Assembly (NCBI RefSeq): GCF_900606115.1
Contig: NZ_UWPJ01000034.1
Coordinates: forward strand, 35,373 to 99,372
Source of the DNA: Pigmentiphaga humi
Lineage (GTDB): Bacteria > Pseudomonadota > Gammaproteobacteria > Burkholderiales > Burkholderiaceae_B
DNA length: 64,000 nt
Direction of reading: 5' to 3'
Notes under the pieces: model-generated
What the model was told of the DNA's origin: nothing
Database searches by the model: none
Seen by the model: the letters and a program-made list of their open reading frames with translations, nothing else
Made by a program: the position numbers and the translations under genes
Shown here: piece by piece, positions 48,274 to 56,464 of the stretch
How positions within the stretch are numbered: the stretch's first letter is position 1
Layout: each line of letters starts with the position of its first letter

Positions 48274-49209
48274 ATGAACTTGACTCAGATTGAGCATTTC
48301 GTACGTGTCGCCGAAGTCGGGAGTTTCACGAGAGCCGCGCTGATGCTGGGCGTACCGCAGTCATCCTTGAGCAGGCACATCCGGGCCTTGGAAGTTCATC
48401 TGCGGCATACGCTCTTGCACCGCAATGGCCGCGGTGTCGAGCTGACTCCTGCGGGACAGTGCCTGCTGGAGCACGGGAGCATCATTCTCGAGACGGCGCG
48501 CCATGCGCTCGGAGAGCTCGATGAGCTGCGCGCCGCGCCCAGGGGGCGCGTCGTTCTGGGACTTCCCACCCGTGTCGCCAACGTGCTGACGAAAATCCTG
48601 GTCCAGGCGTTCAGGCAGCAGTTTCCAGAGGCATCGATTTCCGTTGCCGAAGGTGGAAGCGCGGTGCTGCACGAATGGCTGGTCCTGGGTCGGGTGGACA
48701 TCGCGCTGCTGTTCGATCCCCCGTATACGGCCGAGCTGGACATCGAACTGGTTCACTCGGAGGAACTGGTGCTGGTGGGTCCGCGGGGGGCAGGCAAGCC
48801 GCTGCCGGAGTCGATACCCTTTGGGCAATTGAAGAACTACCCGCTCATACTTCCGCGCATTCCGAACGCCACTCGCACGATCGTGGCCGCCGCCGCAGCA
48901 CGGCACAAGGTCGAACTCGAGGTCTGCGTGGAGGTCGATACGACGGCGAACATCCTGGACCTGGTGGGGGCGCGGCTGGGATACGGGATCCTGTCGCGGG
49001 GCGCGGTAAGAGCGGTAGGCGGATATGCGCGCCACAGCGTAAGCAGAATCGAGGCCCCTGTTCTGCACAACCAGCTGTACATTGCGACGAATCGACATCG
49101 GGTGCATACGAAGCTGGCGGAAGAGCTTCGCAAGGTCATCAGGCGGATCGACGTTTCAGCCCACCTGCAGCGACCGACCTCGGATGTGGCGACGGGACAG
49201 CCTGTTTGA
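48274..49209 (+). CDS. LysR-family regulator, cluster 2
   Basis: 311-residue LysR protein of the NAC/CynR-like type: N-terminal helix-turn-helix MNLTQIEHFVRVAEVGSFTRAAL, VPQSSLSRHIRALEVHLRH, then a periplasmic-binding-fold effector domain (GRVVLGLPTRVANVLTKIL, VDIALLFDPPYTAELDIE). ATG at 48274; upstream in-frame codons are unlikely. It is transcribed with cluster 2 rather than divergently, 160 bp after the amidase, and could control either that operon or the methionine-synthase-like gene behind it. Confidence 0.92.
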   Translation: MNLTQIEHFVRVAEVGSFTRAALMLGVPQSSLSRHIRALEVHLRHTLLHRNGRGVELTPAGQCLLEHGSIILETARHALGELDELRAAPRGRVVLGLPTRVANVLTKILVQAFRQQFPEASISVAEGGSAVLHEWLVLGRVDIALLFDPPYTAELDIELVHSEELVLVGPRGAGKPLPESIPFGQLKNYPLILPRIPNATRTIVAAAAARHKVELEVCVEVDTTANILDLVGARLGYGILSRGAVRAVGGYARHSVSRIEAPVLHNQLYIATNRHRVHTKLAEELRKVIRRIDVSAHLQRPTSDVATGQPV

Positions 49210-49379
49210 TCTTGCCGTACAAAGCAGCCTGGCTCGTCCAGCATTGGCCTTCCCGTCATCGCGGGAAACATGATCAAATCGCCGGTGGGATCGCGCATGC
49301 CGCGCCGCGCGCGGAATGACTCCGTTCGATTTCAAGCCGGTGAACCAGTGAGCCGGGTCGATTTTCATAAGGAAATGTC

Positions 49380-50417
49380 ATGAAGAACGTTTTGTTGCCG
49401 ACCTCCCTGGTTGGTTCCTATCCGCAACCTGATTGGTTGATCGACCGCGAGAAACTGGCCGGCCGGTTCCCTCCGCGGGTGCGGGCGACGGAGCTGTGGC
49501 GGGTGCAGCCCGAATTTCTCGAACAGGCGCAGGACGACGCCACGCTGCTCGCGATTCGGGATCAGGAGCGTGCGGGCCTGGACATCATTACTGACGGAGA
49601 GATGCGCCGCGAGAGCTATTCGAACCGCTTCGCGACCGCGCTGGATGGCGTGGACATCGACAATCACGGCGTTGCACTGGACCGCAGCGGCCATCCGAAT
49701 CCCGTGCCGCGCGTGGTGGGCCGCATTCGCCGCCGGCATGCGGTGGAAGCGCGCGACGTGGCGTTTCTGCGCGCGAATACGGACCGGATGATCAAGATCA
49801 CCGTGCCGGGCCCATTCACGATGTCCCAGCAGGCCCAGAACGATTTCTATGAGAGCGAAGCCGAGATGGCGCTCGACTACGCCGAGGCCGTGAATGCCGA
49901 GATTCGCGACTTGTTCGCGGCCGGCGCCGACATCGTGCAGATCGACGAGCCGTACATGCAGGCGCGTCCGGAAAAGGCGCGCGAGTTCGGCCTCGCGGCG
50001 GTCAACCGCGCGCTCGAGGGGATTACCGGCCGCACGGCTTTGCACATCTGCTTCGGCTATGCGGCCGTGATTCACGAGCGTCCGTCCGGTTATTCCTTCC
50101 TGCCTGAACTCGCGGGATGCTGCGTGCACGAGATCTCTCTCGAGACCGCGCAGTCGTCGCTGGATACGTCGGTGCTCGAAAAACTGCGCGGCAAGACGAT
50201 CATCCTGGGCGTGCTGGATCTATCCGATCCGTCTGTCGAAACCCCGGAAGTCGTCGCGGCACGCATCCGCCGCGCGCTGCCGCACGTCGATCCGGAAAAT
50301 GTCATCGTTGCGCCGGACTGCGGGTTGAAGTACTTGCCGCGCGAGGTAGCGTTCGGCAAGATGAAGGCGATGGTGGACGGCACGGCCATCGTGCGCCGCG
50401 AGATCGGCGGAGCCTGA
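49380..50417 (+). CDS. Cobalamin-independent methionine synthase (MetE C-terminal domain)-like protein
   Basis: 345-residue protein matching only the catalytic C-terminal barrel of MetE. Zinc ligands are present: H222 and C224 (HICFG), an acidic residue in HEISLE (E253 area) and C314 (PDCGLKYLP). The folate-binding half of full MetE (about 750 residues) is absent, as in short archaeal-type or specialised methyltransferases. It may move a methyl group from a substrate rather than from folate. It follows the LysR gene by 170 bp. Confidence 0.85.
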   Translation: MKNVLLPTSLVGSYPQPDWLIDREKLAGRFPPRVRATELWRVQPEFLEQAQDDATLLAIRDQERAGLDIITDGEMRRESYSNRFATALDGVDIDNHGVALDRSGHPNPVPRVVGRIRRRHAVEARDVAFLRANTDRMIKITVPGPFTMSQQAQNDFYESEAEMALDYAEAVNAEIRDLFAAGADIVQIDEPYMQARPEKAREFGLAAVNRALEGITGRTALHICFGYAAVIHERPSGYSFLPELAGCCVHEISLETAQSSLDTSVLEKLRGKTIILGVLDLSDPSVETPEVVAARIRRALPHVDPENVIVAPDCGLKYLPREVAFGKMKAMVDGTAIVRREIGGA

Positions 50418-50482
50418 AGACGCATGCAGTGCGATAGCCGGCCGGGCGTCTCATTGGCCGGCCTTCGATAGTTTGGAATCGG

Positions 50483-50863
50483 TTACTGGCGGATCTCTTC
50501 GATCGAGTCGACGCGGTCGGGATAGAACGCCAGATATCCGGCGATCTGCGCCGCGGCGGCGTGCGGCGACTCGTAGCTCCATGCGGCATTGTCGGCCCGC
50601 TCGCCGGCGGCCGGGATGCTGTAGTACGCGCAGTCTCCCTTGTAGGGGCAGTAGGTCGCATGGGAGGTGCGTTCGAGCAGCGTCATGTCGACGTCTTCGC
50701 GCGGCAGGTATTGCACCGGCGGATAGTCGGCTTCGCGCAGCGTCAGCGCGCTGCGCGTGTCGGCCAGGGTCCGGCCGCCTGCCGTGACGACGATGCGTGC
50801 CGTATTCGGCGTAATCGTGATCGGATGGTCGGGGCCGGGAATCTTGACGGGCTTGTCGGTCAT
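50483..50863 (-). CDS. DUF427 family protein
   Basis: 126-residue DUF427 protein (KIPGPDHPITI, ARIVVTAGGRTLADTRSALTLREADYPPVQYLPREDVD, THATYCPYKGDCAYYSI, AWSYESPH). The family, common in actinobacteria and proteobacteria, has a beta-tent fold and no settled function. ATG complementary to 50861-50863 after AGGAGCAAAC-like purines. It is convergent with the MetE-like gene and stands alone. Confidence 0.88.
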   Translation of the reverse strand: MTDKPVKIPGPDHPITITPNTARIVVTAGGRTLADTRSALTLREADYPPVQYLPREDVDMTLLERTSHATYCPYKGDCAYYSIPAAGERADNAAWSYESPHAAAAQIAGYLAFYPDRVDSIEEIRQ

Positions 50864-50881
50864 GGTTTGCTCCTTTTTTCA

Positions 50882-50957
50882 TCGCCGGGCCGCCTCGAGA
50901 TGAAAAGCACCCTGAGGGCAGCGACCCTGCGTAGCGGGCGAAGCGTGGGGGTATTTT
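50882..50957. repeat. GC-rich dispersed intergenic repeat
   Basis: CGCCGGGCCGCC, GAAAAGCACCCTGAGGGCAGCGAC, then GCGGGCGAAGCGTGGGGG. Matches the block at 43712 closely and the one near 2516 loosely. Such blocks also occur between genes in Bordetella genomes. Confidence 0.55.
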
Positions 50958-52397
50958 TCATTTAAGCACGTCTCTCAAACGCCGCACCGATGCCGCGGCT
51001 TCCTCGGCTGTCGCGAAGTTGGCGTATCCCATCAGCAGGCCTCCTGGCGTGGACGACTTGCGCATCCGCCAATCGCCCAATGCCTGGACCGCGAGCCCGA
51101 TCGCATTGGCGGACGAGGCCAGGGCCTTGTCGTTTTGCCGGGTCTTGAGGCGAGCCAGCACGTGCATGCCTCCTGCCTGGAGCTGGACGTGCAGGAGCTC
51201 ACCCAGCGTCTGCGCGAGCGCATCGGCCAGATAGCCGCGCCGTGCGGCATACAAGACGCGCATATTGCGCAGGTGCCGGGCAAAGTGGCCATGTTCCATG
51301 AAATCGGCCACCGTGGCTTGAGGCTGGATGGACCCGGGGCCGGGCAGGTGATTCGCCACGTCCGTGAACCGCTCGATGTGCGATGCGGGCACGACCAGGT
51401 AGGCCAGTCGCAAACCCGGAAGCAGCACTTTGCTGAATGTGCCGGTGTAGAGCACCCGTTCGTTGCGATCGAGGCTTTTCAATGCCGGCAAGGGTCGGCC
51501 GTGGTACCGGAATTCGCTGTCGTAGTCGTCTTCGATGATCCATGCCCGGCGGTGGTTGGCCCATTCCAGCAGTTCCAGCCGCCGCGGCAGGCTCATGGCC
51601 ATGCCCATCGGGCTCTGGTGGGTGGGCGTCACCACCGCGAAGCGCGCATCGGCGGCGCGCCGCTGGCCGATGTCCACGTTCAGGCCTTCTTCGTCTACGG
51701 GCACCGGCGTCAGGCGCAGGCCCGCGCGCTCCAGGAACTGCCGCGCCAGCATGTAGCCCGGATCTTCGTACCAGCCCAGGTCGCCGGGTTGCAACAGGGC
51801 GCGATGCGCCAGTTCCAGGGCGCCGCGATAGCCGGCCGTGATGAAGACCTGCTCGTGCGCGCAGGCGATGCCGCGCGAGATGCCCAGGTAGGCGGCGACA
51901 GCGCGGCGTAAAGGCTCGTATCCCGCCGGATCGAGGTAGCCCATTGCCGTCATCTCCAGCGCGCGCAGCTTGCGTCCAGCCACACGCGCCCAGGTCTTGC
52001 GCGGGAACGCATCCAACGCAGGCAGGCCGAGTTGGAAGGGCAGGGCCCGGCCGGCGGCAATGGGCGGGCACGGGGGCTCGCGCACAGGCAATGCCGTCCC
52101 TTTGGCGCGGCGGGGCCCGGCCAGGTTTGCCAGCCGGGGGGAAACGACCGTGCCCGCAGCGCCTCGGGCGACGAGATAGCCTTCGGTTGCCAGCATCTGG
52201 TAGGCCATCTCGACCGTGCCGCGCGCCAGGTTCAGCTCGCTGGCGAGGCTGCGCACGGACGGCACTCTATCCCCCGGACGCAGTTCGCCGGCGGCGATTG
52301 CCTGCCTGTAGCGCCGATACAGCTGGAGGTAGATCGGCGCATCCTGCTCACGGTTCGCCGCCAGGAGCGGCTGGGTCGCGAGAAATGTCCTATTCAT
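50958..52397 (-). CDS. MocR/PdxR-type GntR regulator with aminotransferase domain
   Basis: 479-residue MocR protein: an N-terminal GntR winged helix (PIYLQLYRRYRQAIAAGELRPGDRVPSVRSLASEL) fused to a fold-type I aminotransferase domain (about 110-479). The PLP lysine is in YTGTFSKVLLPGLRLAYLV, and VTPTHQSPMGMAMSLPRRLELLEWA and IIEDDYDSEFRYHGRPLPALK are intact. ATG complementary to 52395-52397. It is divergent from a GNAT-CMD pair, its likely target, with 72 bp between the starts. Confidence 0.93.
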   Translation of the reverse strand: MNRTFLATQPLLAANREQDAPIYLQLYRRYRQAIAAGELRPGDRVPSVRSLASELNLARGTVEMAYQMLATEGYLVARGAAGTVVSPRLANLAGPRRAKGTALPVREPPCPPIAAGRALPFQLGLPALDAFPRKTWARVAGRKLRALEMTAMGYLDPAGYEPLRRAVAAYLGISRGIACAHEQVFITAGYRGALELAHRALLQPGDLGWYEDPGYMLARQFLERAGLRLTPVPVDEEGLNVDIGQRRAADARFAVVTPTHQSPMGMAMSLPRRLELLEWANHRRAWIIEDDYDSEFRYHGRPLPALKSLDRNERVLYTGTFSKVLLPGLRLAYLVVPASHIERFTDVANHLPGPGSIQPQATVADFMEHGHFARHLRNMRVLYAARRGYLADALAQTLGELLHVQLQAGGMHVLARLKTRQNDKALASSANAIGLAVQALGDWRMRKSSTPGGLLMGYANFATAEEAAASVRRLRDVLK

Positions 52398-52469
52398 TTA
52401 TGTAATTCTTGCACCTGTCATATAGGCCATGATTCTCCTAAATTACTGGCTGTGCGACAAGGAATACCC

Positions 52470-52901
52470 ATGCATGTCTTCAGATTGAGCCCGATCGACA
52501 GCGACGGAGACTACCAAGCCTGCTTCGGCGTGATGCGCGAACTTCGCCCTCATCTGGCCGACGCCGCCGCGTTTGCCGCGCAGGCGCGCCGCCAAGGGCG
52601 GCAGGGCTACCGGCTGCTGGCCGCGTGGCAGGACGATCAGGTCAAGGCATTGGCGGGCTATCGCCTTCAGGAGAGCCTGCTGTATGGCCGCTTCCTCTAC
52701 GTCGATGACCTGGTGACGGCCGCCGACACGCGCCGCCACGGCCTGGGCGGCAAGCTGATCGATGCGCTGCGCGAAGAAGCGCGCGGGCAAGGCTGCGCCT
52801 ACCTGGTCCTCGATACGGCCCTGGGAAACGCCCTGGGGCAACGCTTCTATTTTCGACAAGGCCTGTTGGCGGCAGGCATGCATTTCCGCCAGCCGCTGTA
52901 G
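52470..52901 (+). CDS. GNAT-family N-acetyltransferase
   Basis: 143-residue single-domain GNAT. AcCoA-binding motif A is VDDLVTAADTRRHGLGGKLIDALREEARGQGC (Q/RxxGxG/A-type RRHGLG), followed by LVLDTALGNALGQRFYFRQG. It is divergent from the MocR gene and 63 bp before the carboxymuconolactone-decarboxylase-family gene, a common regulator-target trio in beta-proteobacteria. Confidence 0.9.
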   Translation: MHVFRLSPIDSDGDYQACFGVMRELRPHLADAAAFAAQARRQGRQGYRLLAAWQDDQVKALAGYRLQESLLYGRFLYVDDLVTAADTRRHGLGGKLIDALREEARGQGCAYLVLDTALGNALGQRFYFRQGLLAAGMHFRQPL

Positions 52902-52964
52902 GCCGAGCCATGAACGTGGCGGCGCTTTCCCCTCTATCTTTTGTTTTCTTGCAGGAGTCTTTCC

Positions 52965-53396
52965 ATGAGCACCCTTCGCCTGTCCTATTGGACCCTCTCT
53001 CCCGAAGCCTACCAAGGGTTTATTGCCACCAAGAAAGCGTTGGAAAAGAGCACGCTCGGCATGCAACTGATCGAGCTGGTCTGGCTGCGGATCTCGCAGA
53101 TCAACGGCTGCGCGTTTTGCCTGGAAATGCATGCGAAAGCGCTGCGCGCCGACAATGTGCCGGAGGCCAAGCTGGACAGCCTGGCCGGATGGCGCGTGGC
53201 CGGGCATTTCTCCGAGCGTGAACAGGCCGCGCTGGCCTGGACGGAAGCGTTGACCCATGTGGACCGGACCCATGCGCCCGACGAAGATTTCGAGCCGCTC
53301 AAAGCGCACTTCAGCGATGCCGAGATTTCCGACCTGTGCTTCGCCATCGCCTTGATGAGCGCATTCAATCGCCTGGCGATCGGAATGCGCCAATAG
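52965..53396 (+). CDS. Carboxymuconolactone decarboxylase/AhpD-family protein
   Basis: 143-residue AhpD-like protein. Redox motif CAFCLEMH with C49, C52 and H56, in the usual ISQINGCAFCLEMHAKAL. Such proteins use the CxxC pair to reduce peroxides or thiols. Start ATG at 52965. Likely regulated by the MocR protein upstream. Confidence 0.92.
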   Translation: MSTLRLSYWTLSPEAYQGFIATKKALEKSTLGMQLIELVWLRISQINGCAFCLEMHAKALRADNVPEAKLDSLAGWRVAGHFSEREQAALAWTEALTHVDRTHAPDEDFEPLKAHFSDAEISDLCFAIALMSAFNRLAIGMRQ

Positions 53397-53538
53397 GCGG
53401 GGCGCTTCGCGCGGAAAGGGAAAACCTGCCGCTCGCCATCATGGATAGGACGATGTTCTGCGCCTCCAAATTTCCACCACTTCCAAAACACGCCTGATTC
53501 GGCGATGCTGGCGCTTTGCCGCGAGTCGAGAGGCAGTG

Positions 53539-54450
53539 ATGGATATCAAGCAGATGCGCTACTTCGTGGCGCTCTACGAAGAGCAGAACATGACGCGGGC
53601 CGCGCGCCGCGTGCATGTCGTGCAGGCGGCGGTGAGCCAGCAGATCAGGCGGCTGGAGGCTTCCTATGGGGTGGATCTTTTCGAGCGCACGGTGAGCGGC
53701 GCGGTTCCCAACGCCATTGCGCATCGCCTCTATCCCTTGTGCGTGCAGGCACTGAACGCGGCGGACGAGGTGCGCGTGGCATTGTCGGAATCGAGCGGCC
53801 GGATCGCCGGCAAGGTCACGTTCGGCGTCATTTCGGCGCTGCCGCCGCTGATCCTGCCGCGCGTGCTGATCGAGTTCCGCGATCGGTATCCCGATGTCGA
53901 GCTGTCGGTGCGCGATGGCTACAGCCAGCATCTGCTCGAAGGCGTGCAGAGCGACAACGTCGATTTCGCCATCGTCGCCCGCGCCGAGTCCAGGCCGATG
54001 GTCAAGCAGGTGGTGCTGGCGGAAGAGGAACTGGTCGCGGTGGTCAGCAACGAGACCTATCCCATCGGCGAAACCATGACCGGCGCCGAGCTTGCCGAAA
54101 TGCGGGTGGTGCTGCCGTCGGCAGGCAATTTCCAGCGCGATTTCATGGTCAACGAGCTGGCGAAACACGGGGTCGCCATTCATCCCGAACTCGAGGTCGA
54201 TTCCGCTTTCAGCGTCTTCCAGCTGGTGACCAACCCCGGCTGGGCGTCGATCATCTCGCCCTCCACCTTCCCGGCGACCCAGTTCGGCTCCCGGCTGCGC
54301 TGCGTGAAACTGGTCGAGCCGACGCTCAAGCGCACGCTGGTGCTGGCCTATCCGCAGCACAAGGAACTGTCGCCGGCGGCGGCCCTGCTCGTCCAGTCCA
54401 TTACGGAAGGGCTCAGGCAGAGTGGGCTGTTCCACGTGCTGTCCGGCTGA
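53539..54450 (+). CDS. LysR-family regulator, cluster 3
   Basis: 303-residue LysR regulator of the NAC/CbbR type: helix-turn-helix MDIKQMRYFVALYEEQNMTRAARRVHVVQAAVSQQIRRLEAS, split here, and an effector domain (GKVTFGVISALPPLILPRVL, NVDFAIVARAES). I take ATG 53539 (a GTG 3 bp earlier is equivalent). Same direction as cluster 3, separated from the Bug gene by a strong hairpin at 54512. Confidence 0.92.
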   Translation: MDIKQMRYFVALYEEQNMTRAARRVHVVQAAVSQQIRRLEASYGVDLFERTVSGAVPNAIAHRLYPLCVQALNAADEVRVALSESSGRIAGKVTFGVISALPPLILPRVLIEFRDRYPDVELSVRDGYSQHLLEGVQSDNVDFAIVARAESRPMVKQVVLAEEELVAVVSNETYPIGETMTGAELAEMRVVLPSAGNFQRDFMVNELAKHGVAIHPELEVDSAFSVFQLVTNPGWASIISPSTFPATQFGSRLRCVKLVEPTLKRTLVLAYPQHKELSPAAALLVQSITEGLRQSGLFHVLSG

Positions 54451-54511
54451 GCATTCGCCGGCGGGCCCCGGTGATAGGGGTAATCAGAAAATGTTGCTGG
54501 TAGCAGGCCGG

Positions 54512-54539
54512 CACGGATGCGAAGATTTTCGCATCCGTG
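54512..54539. promoter_or_regulatory. Perfect 12-bp inverted repeat between lysR and Bug genes
   Basis: CACGGATGCGAA (54512-54523), loop GATT, TTCGCATCCGTG (54528-54539). No T-run follows, so it is not a typical terminator. It lies about 70 bp before the Bug ATG; an operator for the adjacent LysR protein or an mRNA-processing hairpin are both possible. Confidence 0.6.
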
Positions 54540-54608
54540 GCCAGGAGAGCTTTTGTCAGGGGCGATGCCATCCACGGGTGTTCAAAACCTTCAGGGGAAT
54601 GGATCACC

Positions 54609-55598
54609 ATGACGAACAAGCACTGGACCCGGCGAACGGTCCTGAAAACTGCAGGAGCGGTTGCGGGCGCCGCGGCATTGCCGGCCGCCGTCGGTCAGAC
54701 GAAGTATCCATCGAGGCCCGTTACGCTGGTGGTGCCGTTCCCGCCGGGCGGCTCTGTCGACGTCGCCGCGCGGGCCTTTGCCGACGCTTTCTCCAAAGCG
54801 CTCGGCGCGGCGGTCGTGATCAACAACCGGCCGGGCGCCGGTGGCCTGATCGGCGCCGAATACGTGGCGCGAGCGGCGCCGGACGGCTATAGGCTGCTCT
54901 GGGCTTCGACGAGCACCCTGGGCATCGCGCCGGCCGTCATGGCGAATCCGCCCTACGACCCGCAAACCGCATTCCAGCCGATCTCGCGCCTGGTGGTCGG
55001 GCCGCTCGTCTTCGTCGTGAACGCCGAACTGCCGGTGAACAACCTGCGGGAATTCATCGCGCTCGCCAAGGAGAAGCCGGGCAAGCTGAACTTCGGCTCG
55101 CCGGGGGCGGGCTCGATCGTCCATCTCGGCCTGGAGTATTTCAAGCAACGGGCGGGCATAGACATCGTCCATGTGCCGTACCAGGGCAATGGCCCCGCGC
55201 TGACCGACCTGGGCGCCGGGCTCATCCACATGCTGCTGTCGAATGTCGGCGGGGCGATGAGCCTGGCCGAAAGCGGCAAGGTGAAGGCGCTCGCGGTCAC
55301 GACCCCGGAACGCACGCCGCTGATGCCCAATCTGCCGACGGTGGCGGAAGCCGGCCTGAACGACTTCGAGATCCGCGAATGGTCGGGCCTGGTCGGTCCC
55401 ACGGGCATGCCGAAAGAGGTGGTGGAGAAGCTCTCGGCGGCGTTCGCGCAGGCCCAGAAGAACAAGGCCTTGCAGGAGGTCCTGCGCGGAGTCGGTTTCG
55501 TCTCCCTTTCCGAGACACCCGACGAGTTCGCGGCGGCGATCAAGGAAACGAACGACAAGTGGAGGGCGGTCGCCAAAACGGCGAACGTCTCGCTCTGA
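54609..55598 (+). CDS. Bug-family tripartite tricarboxylate receptor, cluster 3 (Tat-type signal)
   Basis: 329-residue TctC/Bug receptor. Start ATG 54609; the leader NKHWTRRTVLKTAGAVAGAAALPAAVGQ has a twin-arginine RRTVLK, so export by Tat is likely, unusual beside the Sec leaders of the other two Bug proteins. Then YPSRPVTLVVPFPPGGSVDVAARA, NNRPGAGGLIGAEYVARAAPDGY, FGSPGAGSIVHLGLEYFKQ and VPYQGNGPALTDLGAGLIH. It heads the flavin-monooxygenase operon. Confidence 0.9.
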   Translation: MTNKHWTRRTVLKTAGAVAGAAALPAAVGQTKYPSRPVTLVVPFPPGGSVDVAARAFADAFSKALGAAVVINNRPGAGGLIGAEYVARAAPDGYRLLWASTSTLGIAPAVMANPPYDPQTAFQPISRLVVGPLVFVVNAELPVNNLREFIALAKEKPGKLNFGSPGAGSIVHLGLEYFKQRAGIDIVHVPYQGNGPALTDLGAGLIHMLLSNVGGAMSLAESGKVKALAVTTPERTPLMPNLPTVAEAGLNDFEIREWSGLVGPTGMPKEVVEKLSAAFAQAQKNKALQEVLRGVGFVSLSETPDEFAAAIKETNDKWRAVAKTANVSL

Positions 55599-55636
55599 TC
55601 GTTCTCCCAGCCTTACACGAAACGCATCGAGGAACA

Positions 55637-56464
55637 ATGAACGAGACACTTATTGAACGGCGGACCGTCGAGGCAGGCGGCGTACGGACCGAGATATGGG
55701 ACAGCGGTACCGGCGAGGTGCGTTTCCTGTTTCTGCATCCCGAACGCGGCCTGCACGGATCGGCGCCATTCCTGCGCCGGCTCGCGCAGAGCGGCCGCGT
55801 GATCGCTCCCTATCATCCGGGTTTCCGGTTCGACGCGCCGGTCCACTTCCGGTCGATGGACGACTTGTCGTACTTCTACCTGGACCTCATGGAAGCGCTC
55901 GACCTGCGCGACGTGACGGTCGTCGGCGCATCGCTGGGCGGATGGCTGGCGATGGAGATCGCCAGCATGGATTGTTCGCGCATTGCCTCCATGTGCCTCG
56001 TCGCTCCCGCCGGGGTGAAAGTGGCCGGCCGGACGTCCCACGACATGCGGGATATCTTCAGCCTGGAGCCGAGCGCGGTCGAGACCGTTTCTTTCCACGA
56101 TCCGGGCCGGGCGCCGTCGCCGCCGTCGCCTGACGACGCAGAGCAACTCGAACTGGCGATCCGGGCCAGGGAAGCGAGCGCGCGCTATGCCTGGCTGCCG
56201 TACATGCACAACCCCAAGCTGGGCATGCGCCTGCATCGCATACGCGTGCCTTCTCTGGTTCTCTGGGGAAGCGAGGACCGGATAGCGTCCCCGAGCGTCG
56301 GGGAAGTGCTGGCCCGCCGGCTGCCCGCGGGCACGTTCCGGATGATCGAGGATAGCGGGCACTACCCGCATATCGAGCAGGACAAGAAGGTCGCCGCCGA
56401 AACGGCGATATGGCGCGAGCGGCACGAAAGGTCGGCGCTCGGCGAGATGAAAGGAGTGGCGTAA
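55637..56464 (+). CDS. Alpha/beta-hydrolase, cluster 3 (first)
   Basis: 275-residue alpha/beta-hydrolase: nucleophile elbow GASLGG (Ser99), acid in WGSEDRIASP and catalytic His in DSGHYPHIEQ. No signal peptide. Its TAA overlaps the start of the monooxygenase gene (TAATG), so they are translated together. Role: ester, lactone or C-C bond hydrolysis of a pathway intermediate. Confidence 0.88.
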   Translation: MNETLIERRTVEAGGVRTEIWDSGTGEVRFLFLHPERGLHGSAPFLRRLAQSGRVIAPYHPGFRFDAPVHFRSMDDLSYFYLDLMEALDLRDVTVVGASLGGWLAMEIASMDCSRIASMCLVAPAGVKVAGRTSHDMRDIFSLEPSAVETVSFHDPGRAPSPPSPDDAEQLELAIRAREASARYAWLPYMHNPKLGMRLHRIRVPSLVLWGSEDRIASPSVGEVLARRLPAGTFRMIEDSGHYPHIEQDKKVAAETAIWRERHERSALGEMKGVA

